Shown piece after piece: positions 6,370-13,275 of a stretch of DNA of 13,275 nt. How positions within the stretch are numbered: the first letter of the stretch is position 1; every line of letters starts with the position of its first letter. The DNA lies in assembly GCA_036501345.1 (NCBI GenBank), contig DASYAN010000404.1:1-13275 (forward strand). Reading direction: 5' to 3'. The notes beneath the pieces are model-generated. The model did no database searches. It was not told the origin of the DNA and saw only the letters and a list, made by a program, of their open reading frames with translations. The DNA is from DASYAN01 sp036501345 (GTDB taxonomy: Bacteria; Chloroflexota; Ktedonobacteria; Ktedonobacterales; Ktedonobacteraceae). The position numbers and the translations under genes are program-made.

Positions 6370-7246
6370 TGAAGCGGCGGTGGGAGCCAACGAGCTGCTC
6401 TACCCTATTGGAGAAATAGCTCGCCTGACGGGAGTTTCTCAAGGATTGCTGCGACTGTGGGAACGAGAGGGTCTCATTAGTCCGCAACGGACCCCTGGCG
6501 GTCACCGCTTCTATACCAGCGAGGATCTAATGCGTTTACGCCGTATTGCACATCTGCGACGCGTGGAGCGCTTGAATACAGCGGCGATACGACGCGAACT
6601 TGGTACAGTCGAAAGGTCAACTACTTCTGAGATAGCTGATGATGAGCTAAACTTAGGTCTACGACTGCGTGCCCTACGTACCGGGCTAGATCTGTCGCTT
6701 GCCGAAGTCGCGGAGCGAACCGGACTCTCCACTTCTTTTTTAAGTGCAGTAGAACGAGGGCAGTCAAGCATCTCGCTGGGCAACCTTTTCAAACTCGCCG
6801 ACGCTTATGGTACAACTGTACCGGGACTCAATCCAGAGTATCGCCGGGAACAACGCACTATGCTGCGTCCAGAAGATCGTCCTCGCTTTGTGGCCGAGCG
6901 CGGTCTGGTCCTGATCGAAGACCTGATTACCAGGCCCGGAGCATTAGAAGCACAACGGATTGAAATCCAGCCTGGAGGGGGCAGTGAAGAACCTTACTCT
7001 CACCCTGGAGAAGAGTTTATTTATATCATCGCGGGACAACTGGCATTCTGGATCGATGAAAACGAGCAGTACAATCTACAGGCAAGTGATTCGCTGTACC
7101 TTCTCAGTACACAACTGCATCGCTGGAGGAACGAAAGTGAGAAGCCTACCACAGTTTTGTGGATCAACGTGCCTGTAGTCGAAGCCTCCGCCAACCATGT
7201 AGAGCAGCATGGAGCAGATCAGCGCCGCCGTCCCTCCCTTCACTAA
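6362..7246 (+). CDS. Triple-domain transcription regulator: MerR HTH + XRE HTH + cupin
   Basis: The 294-residue protein has three modules. Residues 13-80 are a MerR-type winged helix (YPIGEIARLTGVS, then LRLWEREGLISPQRTPGGHRF). Residues about 99-153 are an XRE/Cro-type helix-turn-helix (LSLAEVAERTGLSTSFLSAVERG). Residues about 193-272 are a small cupin barrel with SHPGEEFIYIIAGQL (H214, E217, E218) and H253 as candidate metal or ligand residues. XRE-cupin proteins such as PuuR commonly control amine or amino-acid catabolism. The added MerR domain would give a second DNA-reading head. I start at ATG 6362, inside the preceding stop, since there is no good ribosome site of its own and coupling is likely; a TTG at 6338 would be the alternative. 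The ligand is unknown. Candidate targets are its own operon and the peptidase gene downstream. Confidence 0.9.
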   Translation: MSDEAAVGANELLYPIGEIARLTGVSQGLLRLWEREGLISPQRTPGGHRFYTSEDLMRLRRIAHLRRVERLNTAAIRRELGTVERSTTSEIADDELNLGLRLRALRTGLDLSLAEVAERTGLSTSFLSAVERGQSSISLGNLFKLADAYGTTVPGLNPEYRREQRTMLRPEDRPRFVAERGLVLIEDLITRPGALEAQRIEIQPGGGSEEPYSHPGEEFIYIIAGQLAFWIDENEQYNLQASDSLYLLSTQLHRWRNESEKPTTVLWINVPVVEASANHVEQHGADQRRRPSLH

Positions 7247-7345
7247 TGTATAAACTATCATAGTCTTTATCCAGGACAATTCACTACACTCGTGATAGCA
7301 TAGTTATTTGGTTTATTTTTTATCTTAAACCGCGCTTGAGTCAGC
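7247..7345. other. Spacer between regulator and peptidase genes
   Basis: This AT-rich spacer carries a short inverted repeat, CTATCA (7255-7260) and TGATAG (7293-7298), followed by a T-rich run near 7301-7322. That could act as a weak terminator for the regulator operon, but the stem is only six base pairs. Confidence 0.3.
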
Positions 7346-7375
7346 TTGCAGGAATGCCATAAAAGGATCTATACT
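7346..7375 (+). promoter_or_regulatory. Probable promoter of the peptidase gene
   Basis: TTGCAG (7346-7351), an 18-base spacer and TATACT (7370-7375) form a reasonable sigma-70-type promoter about 40 bases before the ATG. The match to the -35 consensus is imperfect. Confidence 0.5.
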
Positions 7376-7416
7376 TTACTCAAGAATATATAGCCATAAG
7401 ATCAGGAGAAAAGAGC

Positions 7417-8538
7417 ATGCGAGCGAGAGATCTGGGGATTGTGATTGGAACCTTAGAATCAGGTCCAAACAATGCAATTACTGATGTTCCAGGCGTGCGT
7501 GTCGGTCATACCACGCTTATCGTTGGGGAAGGAGCACTGCGGATCGGTCAAGGTCCCGTCCGAACAGGCGTCACGGTTATCCAGCCACATGAGGGCAACA
7601 TCTGGAAAGAGCCACTCTTTGCTGGTTGTCATAGGCTCAATGGTAACGGCGAGATGACCGGGTTGGAATGGCTCAGGGAGTCGGGTACACTAACATCGCC
7701 GATTGCTCTGACTAATACACATAGCGTGGGTGTTGTGCGCGATGCCTTAGTAGCCAATGCCATCGCACATCACGAACCAGACGATAGCTTCTGGGCACTG
7801 CCAGTTGTGGCTGAGACGTATGATGGTTGCCTGAATGATATCAACGGCCTGCATGTCAAGCCAGAACATGTTATGCAGGCTCTTGCAGCAGCTTCTGCGG
7901 GCCCAGTGGAGGAAGGTGGTGTCGGCGGTGGCACCGGGATGATCTGCCATGACTTCAAGGGTGGTATTGGTACCGCCTCGCGTGTCATTTCTGCTGAGTC
8001 AGGCGGCTATACTGTCGGCGTGCTGGTACAGGCCAATTATGGAAGCCGTGAGCGTTTGCAAATCAATGGCGTTCCGGTGGGTCTGGCCATTCCCTTTTCT
8101 GAAGTACCAAAGCCGAATGAACTTAGCCAGGGACGTGGTTCCATTATTGCTGTCGTAGCAACAAACGCGCCGCTCATCACAACGCAGTGCGATCGGCTGG
8201 CTCAGCGTGTGGGATTAGGCATTGGCCGTACCGGTGGAATGGGCGAACATAGCAGTGGAGATATCTTTATTGCCTTCTCAACAGGCAATCGAGGTCTGCC
8301 AACTAGCGAGGAGAGCAATGCTGGTCCTTTGACTGTACCACTGACAATGCTCGCCAATGCCTATATCACCAATCTGTTTGAAGCAGTTATAGAGGCGACG
8401 GAAGAAGCCATCGTCAATGCCCTGGTCGCTGCCGAAACAATGACAGGGCGTGATGGCAACACCGCCTATAAGCTACCACTTGATCGTTTGATCGAGGTAA
8501 TCAATAGCTATCGTCGTAGCTATACTTTGCCCGAATGA
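7417..8538 (+). CDS. P1/DmpA-family aminopeptidase (self-processing, MEROPS S58)
   Basis: The 373 residues match the length of Ochrobactrum DmpA (L-aminopeptidase/D-esterase, 375). Family motifs are visible: ITDVPGVRVGH (21-31), the GGVGGGTGMICHDFKGGIGTAS region (167-188), and GEHSSGDIFIAFST (276-289). Members cut themselves once to expose a serine nucleophile. By comparison with DmpA (Gly249-Ser250) the site here should be Gly241-Ser242, in GRGSIIAVVATNAP, giving an alpha chain of 241 and a beta chain of 132 residues. No signal peptide is seen, so it is probably cytoplasmic. The family includes BapA-type enzymes that release N-terminal beta-alanine from peptides; the actual substrate cannot be read from sequence. 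AGGAGA precedes the ATG by seven bases. Its last 19 bases overlap the end of the opposing fbiC gene. Confidence 0.93.
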   Translation: MRARDLGIVIGTLESGPNNAITDVPGVRVGHTTLIVGEGALRIGQGPVRTGVTVIQPHEGNIWKEPLFAGCHRLNGNGEMTGLEWLRESGTLTSPIALTNTHSVGVVRDALVANAIAHHEPDDSFWALPVVAETYDGCLNDINGLHVKPEHVMQALAAASAGPVEEGGVGGGTGMICHDFKGGIGTASRVISAESGGYTVGVLVQANYGSRERLQINGVPVGLAIPFSEVPKPNELSQGRGSIIAVVATNAPLITTQCDRLAQRVGLGIGRTGGMGEHSSGDIFIAFSTGNRGLPTSEESNAGPLTVPLTMLANAYITNLFEAVIEATEEAIVNALVAAETMTGRDGNTAYKLPLDRLIEVINSYRRSYTLPE

Positions 8539-11003
8539 GACCCTCCAACTGCTTCTTTATTTCCGGCATATCGTTTGCTCGGTGTAAGTACAATTGGTTG
8601 CAATTCTCTTGCATTATGCGCTATATGCTGCCTTTCTTGCGGGGCTGGTTGATACAACGTTGTGCGCTGCGATGGGATACGACCAATTGAGCGGATAATC
8701 TCTTCCATTTGTGCTGGGGGCAATTCCTGGCCCATTTGGCCCCCAGCGGCACGGGTAATGCTTTCATTCATCAGTGTTCCTCCGAGATCGTTCGCGCCAG
8801 CTTGCAGACAGGCCTGTACACCTTCCCGCCCCATTTTCACCCACGAGACCTGGATGTTGGAAATATGGGGATATAGCACAAGCCGTGCTACAGCATGCAT
8901 AAGTACTGCCTCGCGGAAAGTTGGACCTTTACGAGCTTTACCTTTCCAGTAGATGGGAGCTTCCATATGAACAAATGGTAAAGGAACAAATTCTGTAAAG
9001 CCACTTGTACGAGCCTGTAAAGTCCTTAAACGCAATAGGTGACGTGCCCAGTGCTTTGGCTCATCGATATGCCCATACATAATCGTAGACGTAGTACGAA
9101 GGCCAAGATTATGAGCTTCCTCCATGACAGAGAGCCACTGATCGGTTTTGATTTTATCGGGACAGAGGGTCGCTCGCACTTCGTCATCAAGGATCTCTGC
9201 TGCTGTACCAGGTAATGTACTCAGACCAGCTTCACTTAACCGCAGCAGGAAATCACGCACGCTGAGTCCCAGGGTCTGGGCTCCTTGCCAAACCTCAAGA
9301 GGCGAAAAGGCGTGAATATGTATATTAGGAAGAGCAGCTTTGATGGCACGACACATCTGTAGGTATGTCTCACCTGTATACTCTGGATGAATCCCTCCTT
9401 GCATACAGACCTCAGTAGCTCCTCGATCCCAGGCTTCCTGTGCACGTCTGATAATCTCATCCAAACCAAGATTATAAGGCGTTCCACGTAGATCCTCACT
9501 TAATTTTCCTTTGGCGAAGCCGCAGAACTGACAACGGAAATAGCAAATATTAGTATAATTAATATTTCTATTCACAACAAAAGAGACAATATCGCCATTA
9601 ACACGTTGACGCAAGTCGTTAGCAGCTCTACAGACAGCTATGAACTCTTCGTCGCGTGCCTCAAACAGGCGAACTATCTCTGATTCAGTAAGTTCATTGC
9701 CTGAGCATGCTTTCTCAATTATGCTGCTTATAGCAGGTAGAATATCTCCTGGTGGATGAGGACCTCGCGTTATCAATTCTCGCGTTATCAATTCTCGATA
9801 GAGGGCTGGAGGTGATGTCTGCTCTCCTGGTGACCAAGCTTCCACACGAGCATATCCATCGCTATCACATGCTTGCAGGACATTTGGTGACAATCGCTGA
9901 TCTTGCCACTGCTGAACGTTGAGCGCATAACTTGGATAGACGGCCAAACGCTCAACTAATATCTTACCCATCGCTGCCGTTTCGGTTGCTAAATCGTCAA
10001 GCATTGGCCAGCGAGCTTCTGGATTCACATGGTCTGGTGTCACAGGAGAGACTCCGCCCCAATCATCAGCCCCAGCAGTAATCAGCTGTGGGTAGGTTCC
10101 AGGACTCAGATTTGGGGGAGCCTGAATATTCATCTCTGCCCCGAAAATAATACGTGCAACAGCTATAGTCCAAAGTAGATCATTCAGATCAGGCTCAGGA
10201 ACATTGGCCATACGAGTATCTGGCTTTGCTCGGAAATTCTGAATAATAATTTCTTGAATGTGGCCATAACTACGATGTACATCACGAAGCGCAAGGAGTG
10301 ATTGTATCCGTTCTAGGCGTGTCTCACCAATACCGATAAGGATACCCGATGTAAAAGGAACCTGCAGTTCTCCTGCTAGCTGTAGTGTCTTTATGCGGAC
10401 AGAGGGACGTTTATCAGGAGAGCCGAAATGTGGTCCACCACGCTCACACAGTCGCTCTGAGACGCTCTCTAGCATAATACCTTGTGAGACGGAGACACGC
10501 CGCAGCAGAGCGATGTCCTCTGCATTCATCACACCTGGATTGACGTGAGGTAACAACTTTGTTTCTTGCAGCACAAGCTCTGCAACTTCTGCAAGGTATG
10601 CCAGGGTCGTTTGATGACCTAATTCGGCTAGTTCATGGCGGGCTGCTTTATAACGTAGCTCTGGTTTATCACCAAGCGTGAATAACGCCTCTTTACAACC
10701 TGCTTCTGCTCCTGCACGAGCAATCGCAAGGACCTCGTCACGTGAAAGATACACTCTTTCTCCTCGTCGTGGAGGATGAGCAAATGTACAATAGTGGCAG
10801 ACATCGCGACATAGCTGGGTTAGTGGAATAAAAACATTGCGTGAATAGGAGATACGATTGTGATGTACTTGGTCCCGTAACCTAGATGCAGTTTCCAGAA
10901 GGGGCGCGAGATCGGAAATCTCTACCAGAGATTGAGCCTCGGCCTCCGATAGTTCATACCCTTGGAGAACAGCATCCATAATTTCGAGCGGTTTCTTATG
11001 CAT
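8520..11003 (-). CDS. fbiC: FbiC: fused CofG-CofH, FO synthase for cofactor F420
   Basis: This 827-residue protein contains two radical-SAM enzymes. Together they make FO (7,8-didemethyl-8-hydroxy-5-deazariboflavin), the deazaflavin core of F420, from tyrosine and 5-amino-6-ribitylamino-uracil. The N-terminal CofG half has the CX3CX2C cluster ligands C65, C69 and C72 (LCRDVCHYC). The CofH half, from about residue 420, has C487, C491 and C494 (ICYFRCQFC). Domain order and length match actinobacterial FbiC (about 850 residues). Archaea and cyanobacteria normally keep the two halves as separate genes. The linker carries an in-frame five-residue duplication, RELIT twice (403-412). The C-terminal 35 residues extend past the conserved part and overlap the peptidase gene on the other strand. 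It starts at ATG 11003, with AGG shortly upstream. No other F420 gene is in view, so the rest of the pathway must lie elsewhere. Confidence 0.96.
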   Translation of the reverse strand: MHKKPLEIMDAVLQGYELSEAEAQSLVEISDLAPLLETASRLRDQVHHNRISYSRNVFIPLTQLCRDVCHYCTFAHPPRRGERVYLSRDEVLAIARAGAEAGCKEALFTLGDKPELRYKAARHELAELGHQTTLAYLAEVAELVLQETKLLPHVNPGVMNAEDIALLRRVSVSQGIMLESVSERLCERGGPHFGSPDKRPSVRIKTLQLAGELQVPFTSGILIGIGETRLERIQSLLALRDVHRSYGHIQEIIIQNFRAKPDTRMANVPEPDLNDLLWTIAVARIIFGAEMNIQAPPNLSPGTYPQLITAGADDWGGVSPVTPDHVNPEARWPMLDDLATETAAMGKILVERLAVYPSYALNVQQWQDQRLSPNVLQACDSDGYARVEAWSPGEQTSPPALYRELITRELITRGPHPPGDILPAISSIIEKACSGNELTESEIVRLFEARDEEFIAVCRAANDLRQRVNGDIVSFVVNRNINYTNICYFRCQFCGFAKGKLSEDLRGTPYNLGLDEIIRRAQEAWDRGATEVCMQGGIHPEYTGETYLQMCRAIKAALPNIHIHAFSPLEVWQGAQTLGLSVRDFLLRLSEAGLSTLPGTAAEILDDEVRATLCPDKIKTDQWLSVMEEAHNLGLRTTSTIMYGHIDEPKHWARHLLRLRTLQARTSGFTEFVPLPFVHMEAPIYWKGKARKGPTFREAVLMHAVARLVLYPHISNIQVSWVKMGREGVQACLQAGANDLGGTLMNESITRAAGGQMGQELPPAQMEEIIRSIGRIPSQRTTLYQPAPQERQHIAHNARELQPIVLTPSKRYAGNKEAVGGSHSGKV
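9764..9797 (-). repeat. 15-bp tandem duplication in the fbiC linker
   Basis: The unit CTCGCGTTATCAATT occurs at 9764-9778 and again at 9779-9793, followed by the first four bases of a third copy. It keeps the frame and duplicates RELIT in the linker between the two radical-SAM domains. It looks like a recent replication-slippage event. Confidence 0.9.
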
Positions 11004-11077
11004 CCAACCTTAAACCTTTCGGCTAATGCTTTAGCACTCTTTATGCAAAAGCAGTGGGGGCCCTTTAGCAAGCACAA

Positions 11078-11099
11078 ATGAAAGATTTTTACCTTTCAT
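11078..11099. promoter_or_regulatory. Inverted repeat at the fbiC transcription start
   Basis: ATGAAAG (11078-11084) and CTTTCAT (11093-11099) form a perfect seven-base inverted repeat with an eight-base spacer. It begins five bases downstream of the predicted fbiC -10 box, a typical repressor site. Inferred from position only. Confidence 0.45.
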
Positions 11100-11103
11100 A
11101 TGA

Positions 11104-11133
11104 ATTATAACAGGTTCACTGAGCTAGCTGCAA
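11104..11133 (-). promoter_or_regulatory. Promoter of fbiC
   Basis: On the minus strand TTGCAG (11133-11128), an 18-base spacer and a perfect TATAAT (11109-11104) with an extended TGT immediately before it form a strong promoter. The leader to the ATG would be about 95 bases and contains TGCTAAAG twice. Confidence 0.65.
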
Positions 11134-11164
11134 GAACAATCAGCCGAAACAATGATGGGATGCG

Positions 11165-11200
11165 ATGGCAAGATCGGTTAGCCTTTGCTATCTTTGCCAT
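11165..11200 (+). other. Hairpin ATGGCAAGAT/ATCTTTGCCAT in the divergent region
   Basis: ATGGCAAGAT (11165-11174) pairs with ATCTTTGCCAT (11190-11200) with a single bulged T. It is followed by a short TTT run. It resembles a weak rightward terminator, yet no rightward gene precedes it. It may instead insulate the two divergent promoters or bind a regulator. Confidence 0.4.
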
Positions 11201-11228
11201 TTTCTCGAAAGAGTACAAATCGAAAAGA

Positions 11229-11241
11229 GGATCTCAGATCC
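11229..11241. promoter_or_regulatory. Palindrome upstream of the aminotransferase promoter
   Basis: GGATCT-C-AGATCC is a perfect palindrome ending eight bases before the -35 box, where an activator would sit. The binding protein is unknown. Confidence 0.4.
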
Positions 11242-11248
11242 CCAACCC

Positions 11249-11277
11249 TTGACAACACCTCGAGCATATTTTAAACT
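11249..11277 (+). promoter_or_regulatory. Promoter of the aminotransferase-mmsA unit
   Basis: A perfect -35 TTGACA (11249-11254), a 17-base spacer and -10 TAAACT (11272-11277) precede the GTG start by about 57 bases. Overlapping inverted repeats follow directly (11279-11307). Confidence 0.6.
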
Positions 11278-11278
11278 T

Positions 11279-11307
11279 AACCTATAGGAAATATGTAGGT
11301 TTATAGG
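11279..11307. promoter_or_regulatory. Overlapping inverted repeats at the aminotransferase transcription start
   Basis: AACCTA (11279-11284) pairs with TAGGTT (11296-11301), and CCTATA (11281-11286) pairs with TATAGG (11302-11307). They lie just past the -10 box, where a repressor could block initiation. The function is inferred from position. Confidence 0.45.
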
Positions 11308-11334
11308 AAGAGATAGAGAAAGCGAAGGTCTCAC

Positions 11335-12618
11335 GTGGACACAATCGAGAAGTATGCTCGCTATGTGAATATCAGTAGTGTCAAAGCTGTTGAACCTGTC
11401 GTGGTCGAACGTGCTAGCGGTGCACAGATCTATGGTGCCGATGGACGTGCTTATCTCGACTGCTTTGCTGGCATTGCCGTGGTCAACGCAGGCCATGTCC
11501 ATCCCCGCGTGGCCCAGGCCGCCAAAGCTCAGATCGATCAGTTGATCCACGCCTGTAGCTATGTCTACTATGTTCCCACTGTCGCTGATTTAGCTGAAGT
11601 GCTTGCCCACATTACTCCTGGTGCCTTGCAAAAAACCTTTTTCTGCAATTCGGGAGCGGAAGCTATCGAGGGTGCTTTGCGCCTCGCCAAGGTTGCTACC
11701 GGTAAGCGTGAAGTGATCGCCTTACAAATGGCCTTCCATGGCCGAACCTATGGCTCTCTTTCTGTTACCGGCAATATGGCACGTAAGACGCGTGGTGGAC
11801 CTTATATGCCAGGCGTGGCCTTTGCTCCGGCTCCCTACTGTTATCGCTGTCCCCTCAAGTTGGAGCCGCAGTCCTGTGGGCTAGCTTGTGCTGACGCGGT
11901 AGAGGACACGATCCGTTTCCAGACGAGTGGCGATGTGGCCGCTTTCGTCGTTGAACCAGTGCTTGGAGAGGGCGGACTGATCCCACTGCCGGAAGGTTAT
12001 CTGGCTCGGGTCAAAGAAATCCTGGATCGCTATGGTATTTTGCTGTTGGTCGATGAGGTGCAAACTGGCTTTGGTCGCACTGGCAAACTCTTCAGTATTG
12101 AGTACCAGGAGGGCATTGAACCCGATATCATGACACTAGCCAAGGGCATCGCCGATGGCTTTCCCCTGGGTGCCTTCATTGCTCCTCAAGCTATCGCTGA
12201 CAGCTTCCAGCCAGGCGAACACCTGAGTACCTTTGGTGGTAATCCGGTCTCTTGCGCAGCTGCTATTGCCAATATCGCTGTTCTGCAGGAAGAACATCTA
12301 GTTGAACATGCCGCTGAGCTGGGAAACTGGGCGATAAGTGAACTGCGCAAGCTGCAAGAGCGTCATCCTTTGATCGGTGATGTACGCGGACAAGGGCTGA
12401 TGATCGGTATTGAACTGGTGCGTGGCCGTGCCAGCAAAGAGCCAGCAGCAGAGGAAGCTAATCGCATGCGCCATCTGTGCCGTGAAGCTGGTGTGCTAGT
12501 GGGTGTAGGTGGGCAGTATGGCAATGTTGTGCGCTTGCAGCCGCCGCTAGTTATCGCACAGGAGCAGCTTGCTCAAGCCATCCAAGTCGTCTCCGCAGCT
12601 CTCGATGGCTGTCTTTGA
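11335..12618 (+). CDS. Class III PLP-dependent aminotransferase (GABA/beta-alanine type)
   Basis: The 427-residue enzyme has the fold-type I, class III pattern. CNSGAEA (104-110) binds the PLP phosphate, FHGRTYGSLS follows it, DEVQTGFGRTG (from D240) supplies the pyridine-nitrogen aspartate, and K270 in LAKGIADGFPLGAF forms the Schiff base. The C-terminal part continues with STFGGNPVSCAAA. Relatives act on omega-amino groups of 4-aminobutyrate, beta-alanine or ornithine, or on alanine with glyoxylate; sequence alone does not settle the substrate. An insertion with four cysteines (YCYRCPLKLEPQSCGLAC, about 163-180) is noticeable and could bind a metal. It starts at GTG, with AAGGT six bases before. 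The mmsA-like dehydrogenase gene follows 84 bases later on the same strand, so the amino group is probably removed to give a semialdehyde that the next enzyme oxidises. Confidence 0.92.
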   Translation: MDTIEKYARYVNISSVKAVEPVVVERASGAQIYGADGRAYLDCFAGIAVVNAGHVHPRVAQAAKAQIDQLIHACSYVYYVPTVADLAEVLAHITPGALQKTFFCNSGAEAIEGALRLAKVATGKREVIALQMAFHGRTYGSLSVTGNMARKTRGGPYMPGVAFAPAPYCYRCPLKLEPQSCGLACADAVEDTIRFQTSGDVAAFVVEPVLGEGGLIPLPEGYLARVKEILDRYGILLLVDEVQTGFGRTGKLFSIEYQEGIEPDIMTLAKGIADGFPLGAFIAPQAIADSFQPGEHLSTFGGNPVSCAAAIANIAVLQEEHLVEHAAELGNWAISELRKLQERHPLIGDVRGQGLMIGIELVRGRASKEPAAEEANRMRHLCREAGVLVGVGGQYGNVVRLQPPLVIAQEQLAQAIQVVSAALDGCL

Positions 12619-12702
12619 GTTTGTATGATGTGTCTCGTACAGGCAACATAATCTATTTAGACCTGGCGAGAGAGATACAATGAGAAAGGTGCAATAAAAA
12701 CC

Positions 12703-13275
12703 ATGGTCGCTCCGATCCAATCACAAGTTCAAACGCTTCGTAACTACATTGGAGGTCAGTGGGTGTCCTCGCAAGCTACCGAAACTCAGGAAGTACGCAA
12801 TCCGGCCACCGATGAGCTACTCGCACATGTTCCTTTAAGCAGTCAAGCCGATATTGCCGCTGCCGTTGATGCTGCCTCTTCCGCCTTTCCTTCCTGGCGT
12901 GCTACTCCTCCCCAAGAACGTGCTCGCTACTTCTTCAAATTGCGCCAGCTATTGGAGGAACATCGCGAGGAACTGGCTCGCCTGATCACTACCGAGATGG
13001 GCAAAACGCTCGATGATGCACGTGGTGAGGTGCAGCGTGGTATCGAGAACGTCGAGACTGCTTGCGGTATCCCTTCGCTCATGATGGGCTACGGGCTGGA
13101 AGATGGGGCGGCACTCGGCATCGATGAAGAGGTCATTTTTCAGCCTCTGGGCGTCTTTGCGGCCATCACTCCCTTCAATTTCCCTTTCATGATCTCCTTC
13201 TGGTTCTGGCCCTATGCGGTAGCCTGCGGAAATACCTTTATCCTCAAACCCTCTGAGCAAGATCCTATCGTGCAG
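12703..13275 (+). CDS. mmsA: Methylmalonate-semialdehyde dehydrogenase (CoA-acylating) family, N-terminal part
   Basis: 191 codons run to the window edge, so the catalytic cysteine and C-terminus are outside. The N-terminal aldehyde-dehydrogenase domain begins NYIGGQWV. The stretch RGIENVETACGIPSLMMG (about 107-124) and PLGVFAAITPFNFPFMISFWF (from about 147) are typical of the MmsA/IolA branch rather than of ordinary succinate-semialdehyde dehydrogenases. NTFILKPSEQ carries the NAD-binding lysine. MmsA enzymes convert methylmalonate or malonate semialdehyde to propionyl-CoA or acetyl-CoA, in valine, inositol and beta-alanine breakdown. The ATG has AAGGTG 11-12 bases upstream. Co-transcription with the preceding aminotransferase is likely. 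Confidence 0.88.
   Translation, partial: MVAPIQSQVQTLRNYIGGQWVSSQATETQEVRNPATDELLAHVPLSSQADIAAAVDAASSAFPSWRATPPQERARYFFKLRQLLEEHREELARLITTEMGKTLDDARGEVQRGIENVETACGIPSLMMGYGLEDGAALGIDEEVIFQPLGVFAAITPFNFPFMISFWFWPYAVACGNTFILKPSEQDPIVQ

Noticed and set aside
11188..11550. 120-codon open frame on the minus strand
   Set aside because: It overlaps the promoter and start of the aminotransferase and has the composition of an antisense shadow.
1..13275. CRISPR array, insertion sequence or ribosomal RNA
   Set aside because: I saw no regularly spaced repeats, no transposase or integrase reading frame and no rRNA-like sequence.

Overview
The window looks like a chromosomal segment of a Chloroflexota bacterium, most likely Ktedonobacteria-like. 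This is an inference from three things: a short LDH-like malate dehydrogenase of the Chloroflexus type, a fused CofG-CofH (FbiC) enzyme for cofactor F420, and a mix of regulators and class III aminotransferase/MmsA genes. No ribosomal RNA or other species marker is present.

Left part (1-4.7 kb), visibly AT-rich. A large N6-adenine DNA methyltransferase gene of the Eco57I/type IIG kind runs leftward off the window edge. It has a strong promoter with a palindrome in its spacer. A 774-base non-coding stretch follows, with two palindromes, two perfect tandem DnaA boxes and a terminator. Then come a leftward tRNA-Gln(CTG) gene with its own promoter and a rightward TraX-family membrane protein gene. 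The methylase lies downstream of the tRNA 3' end, as expected for an island next to a tRNA, but no integrase or att duplicate is visible.

Middle part (4.7-8.5 kb), with more balanced base composition. Malate dehydrogenase (mdh) is followed by a 15-bp perfect inverted repeat. Next is a two-gene regulatory unit: a small ribbon-helix-helix-like protein whose stop overlaps the start of a MerR-HTH/XRE-HTH/cupin fusion regulator. A DmpA/P1-family N-terminal nucleophile aminopeptidase then has its own promoter.

Right part (8.5-13.3 kb). The F420 enzyme FbiC runs leftward and overlaps the peptidase gene tail to tail by 19 bp. It is divergent from a class III aminotransferase gene, which is followed by an mmsA-type (CoA-acylating) semialdehyde dehydrogenase gene that runs off the right edge. 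The 331-base divergent region holds a promoter for each side and several palindromic operator-like sites.

Taken together, the peptidase (family members release beta-alanine or other N-terminal residues), the aminotransferase and the MmsA-like dehydrogenase could form a small amine/beta-amino-acid catabolic set. The cupin-bearing regulator is a candidate sensor. That link is inferred from gene order and family knowledge only.
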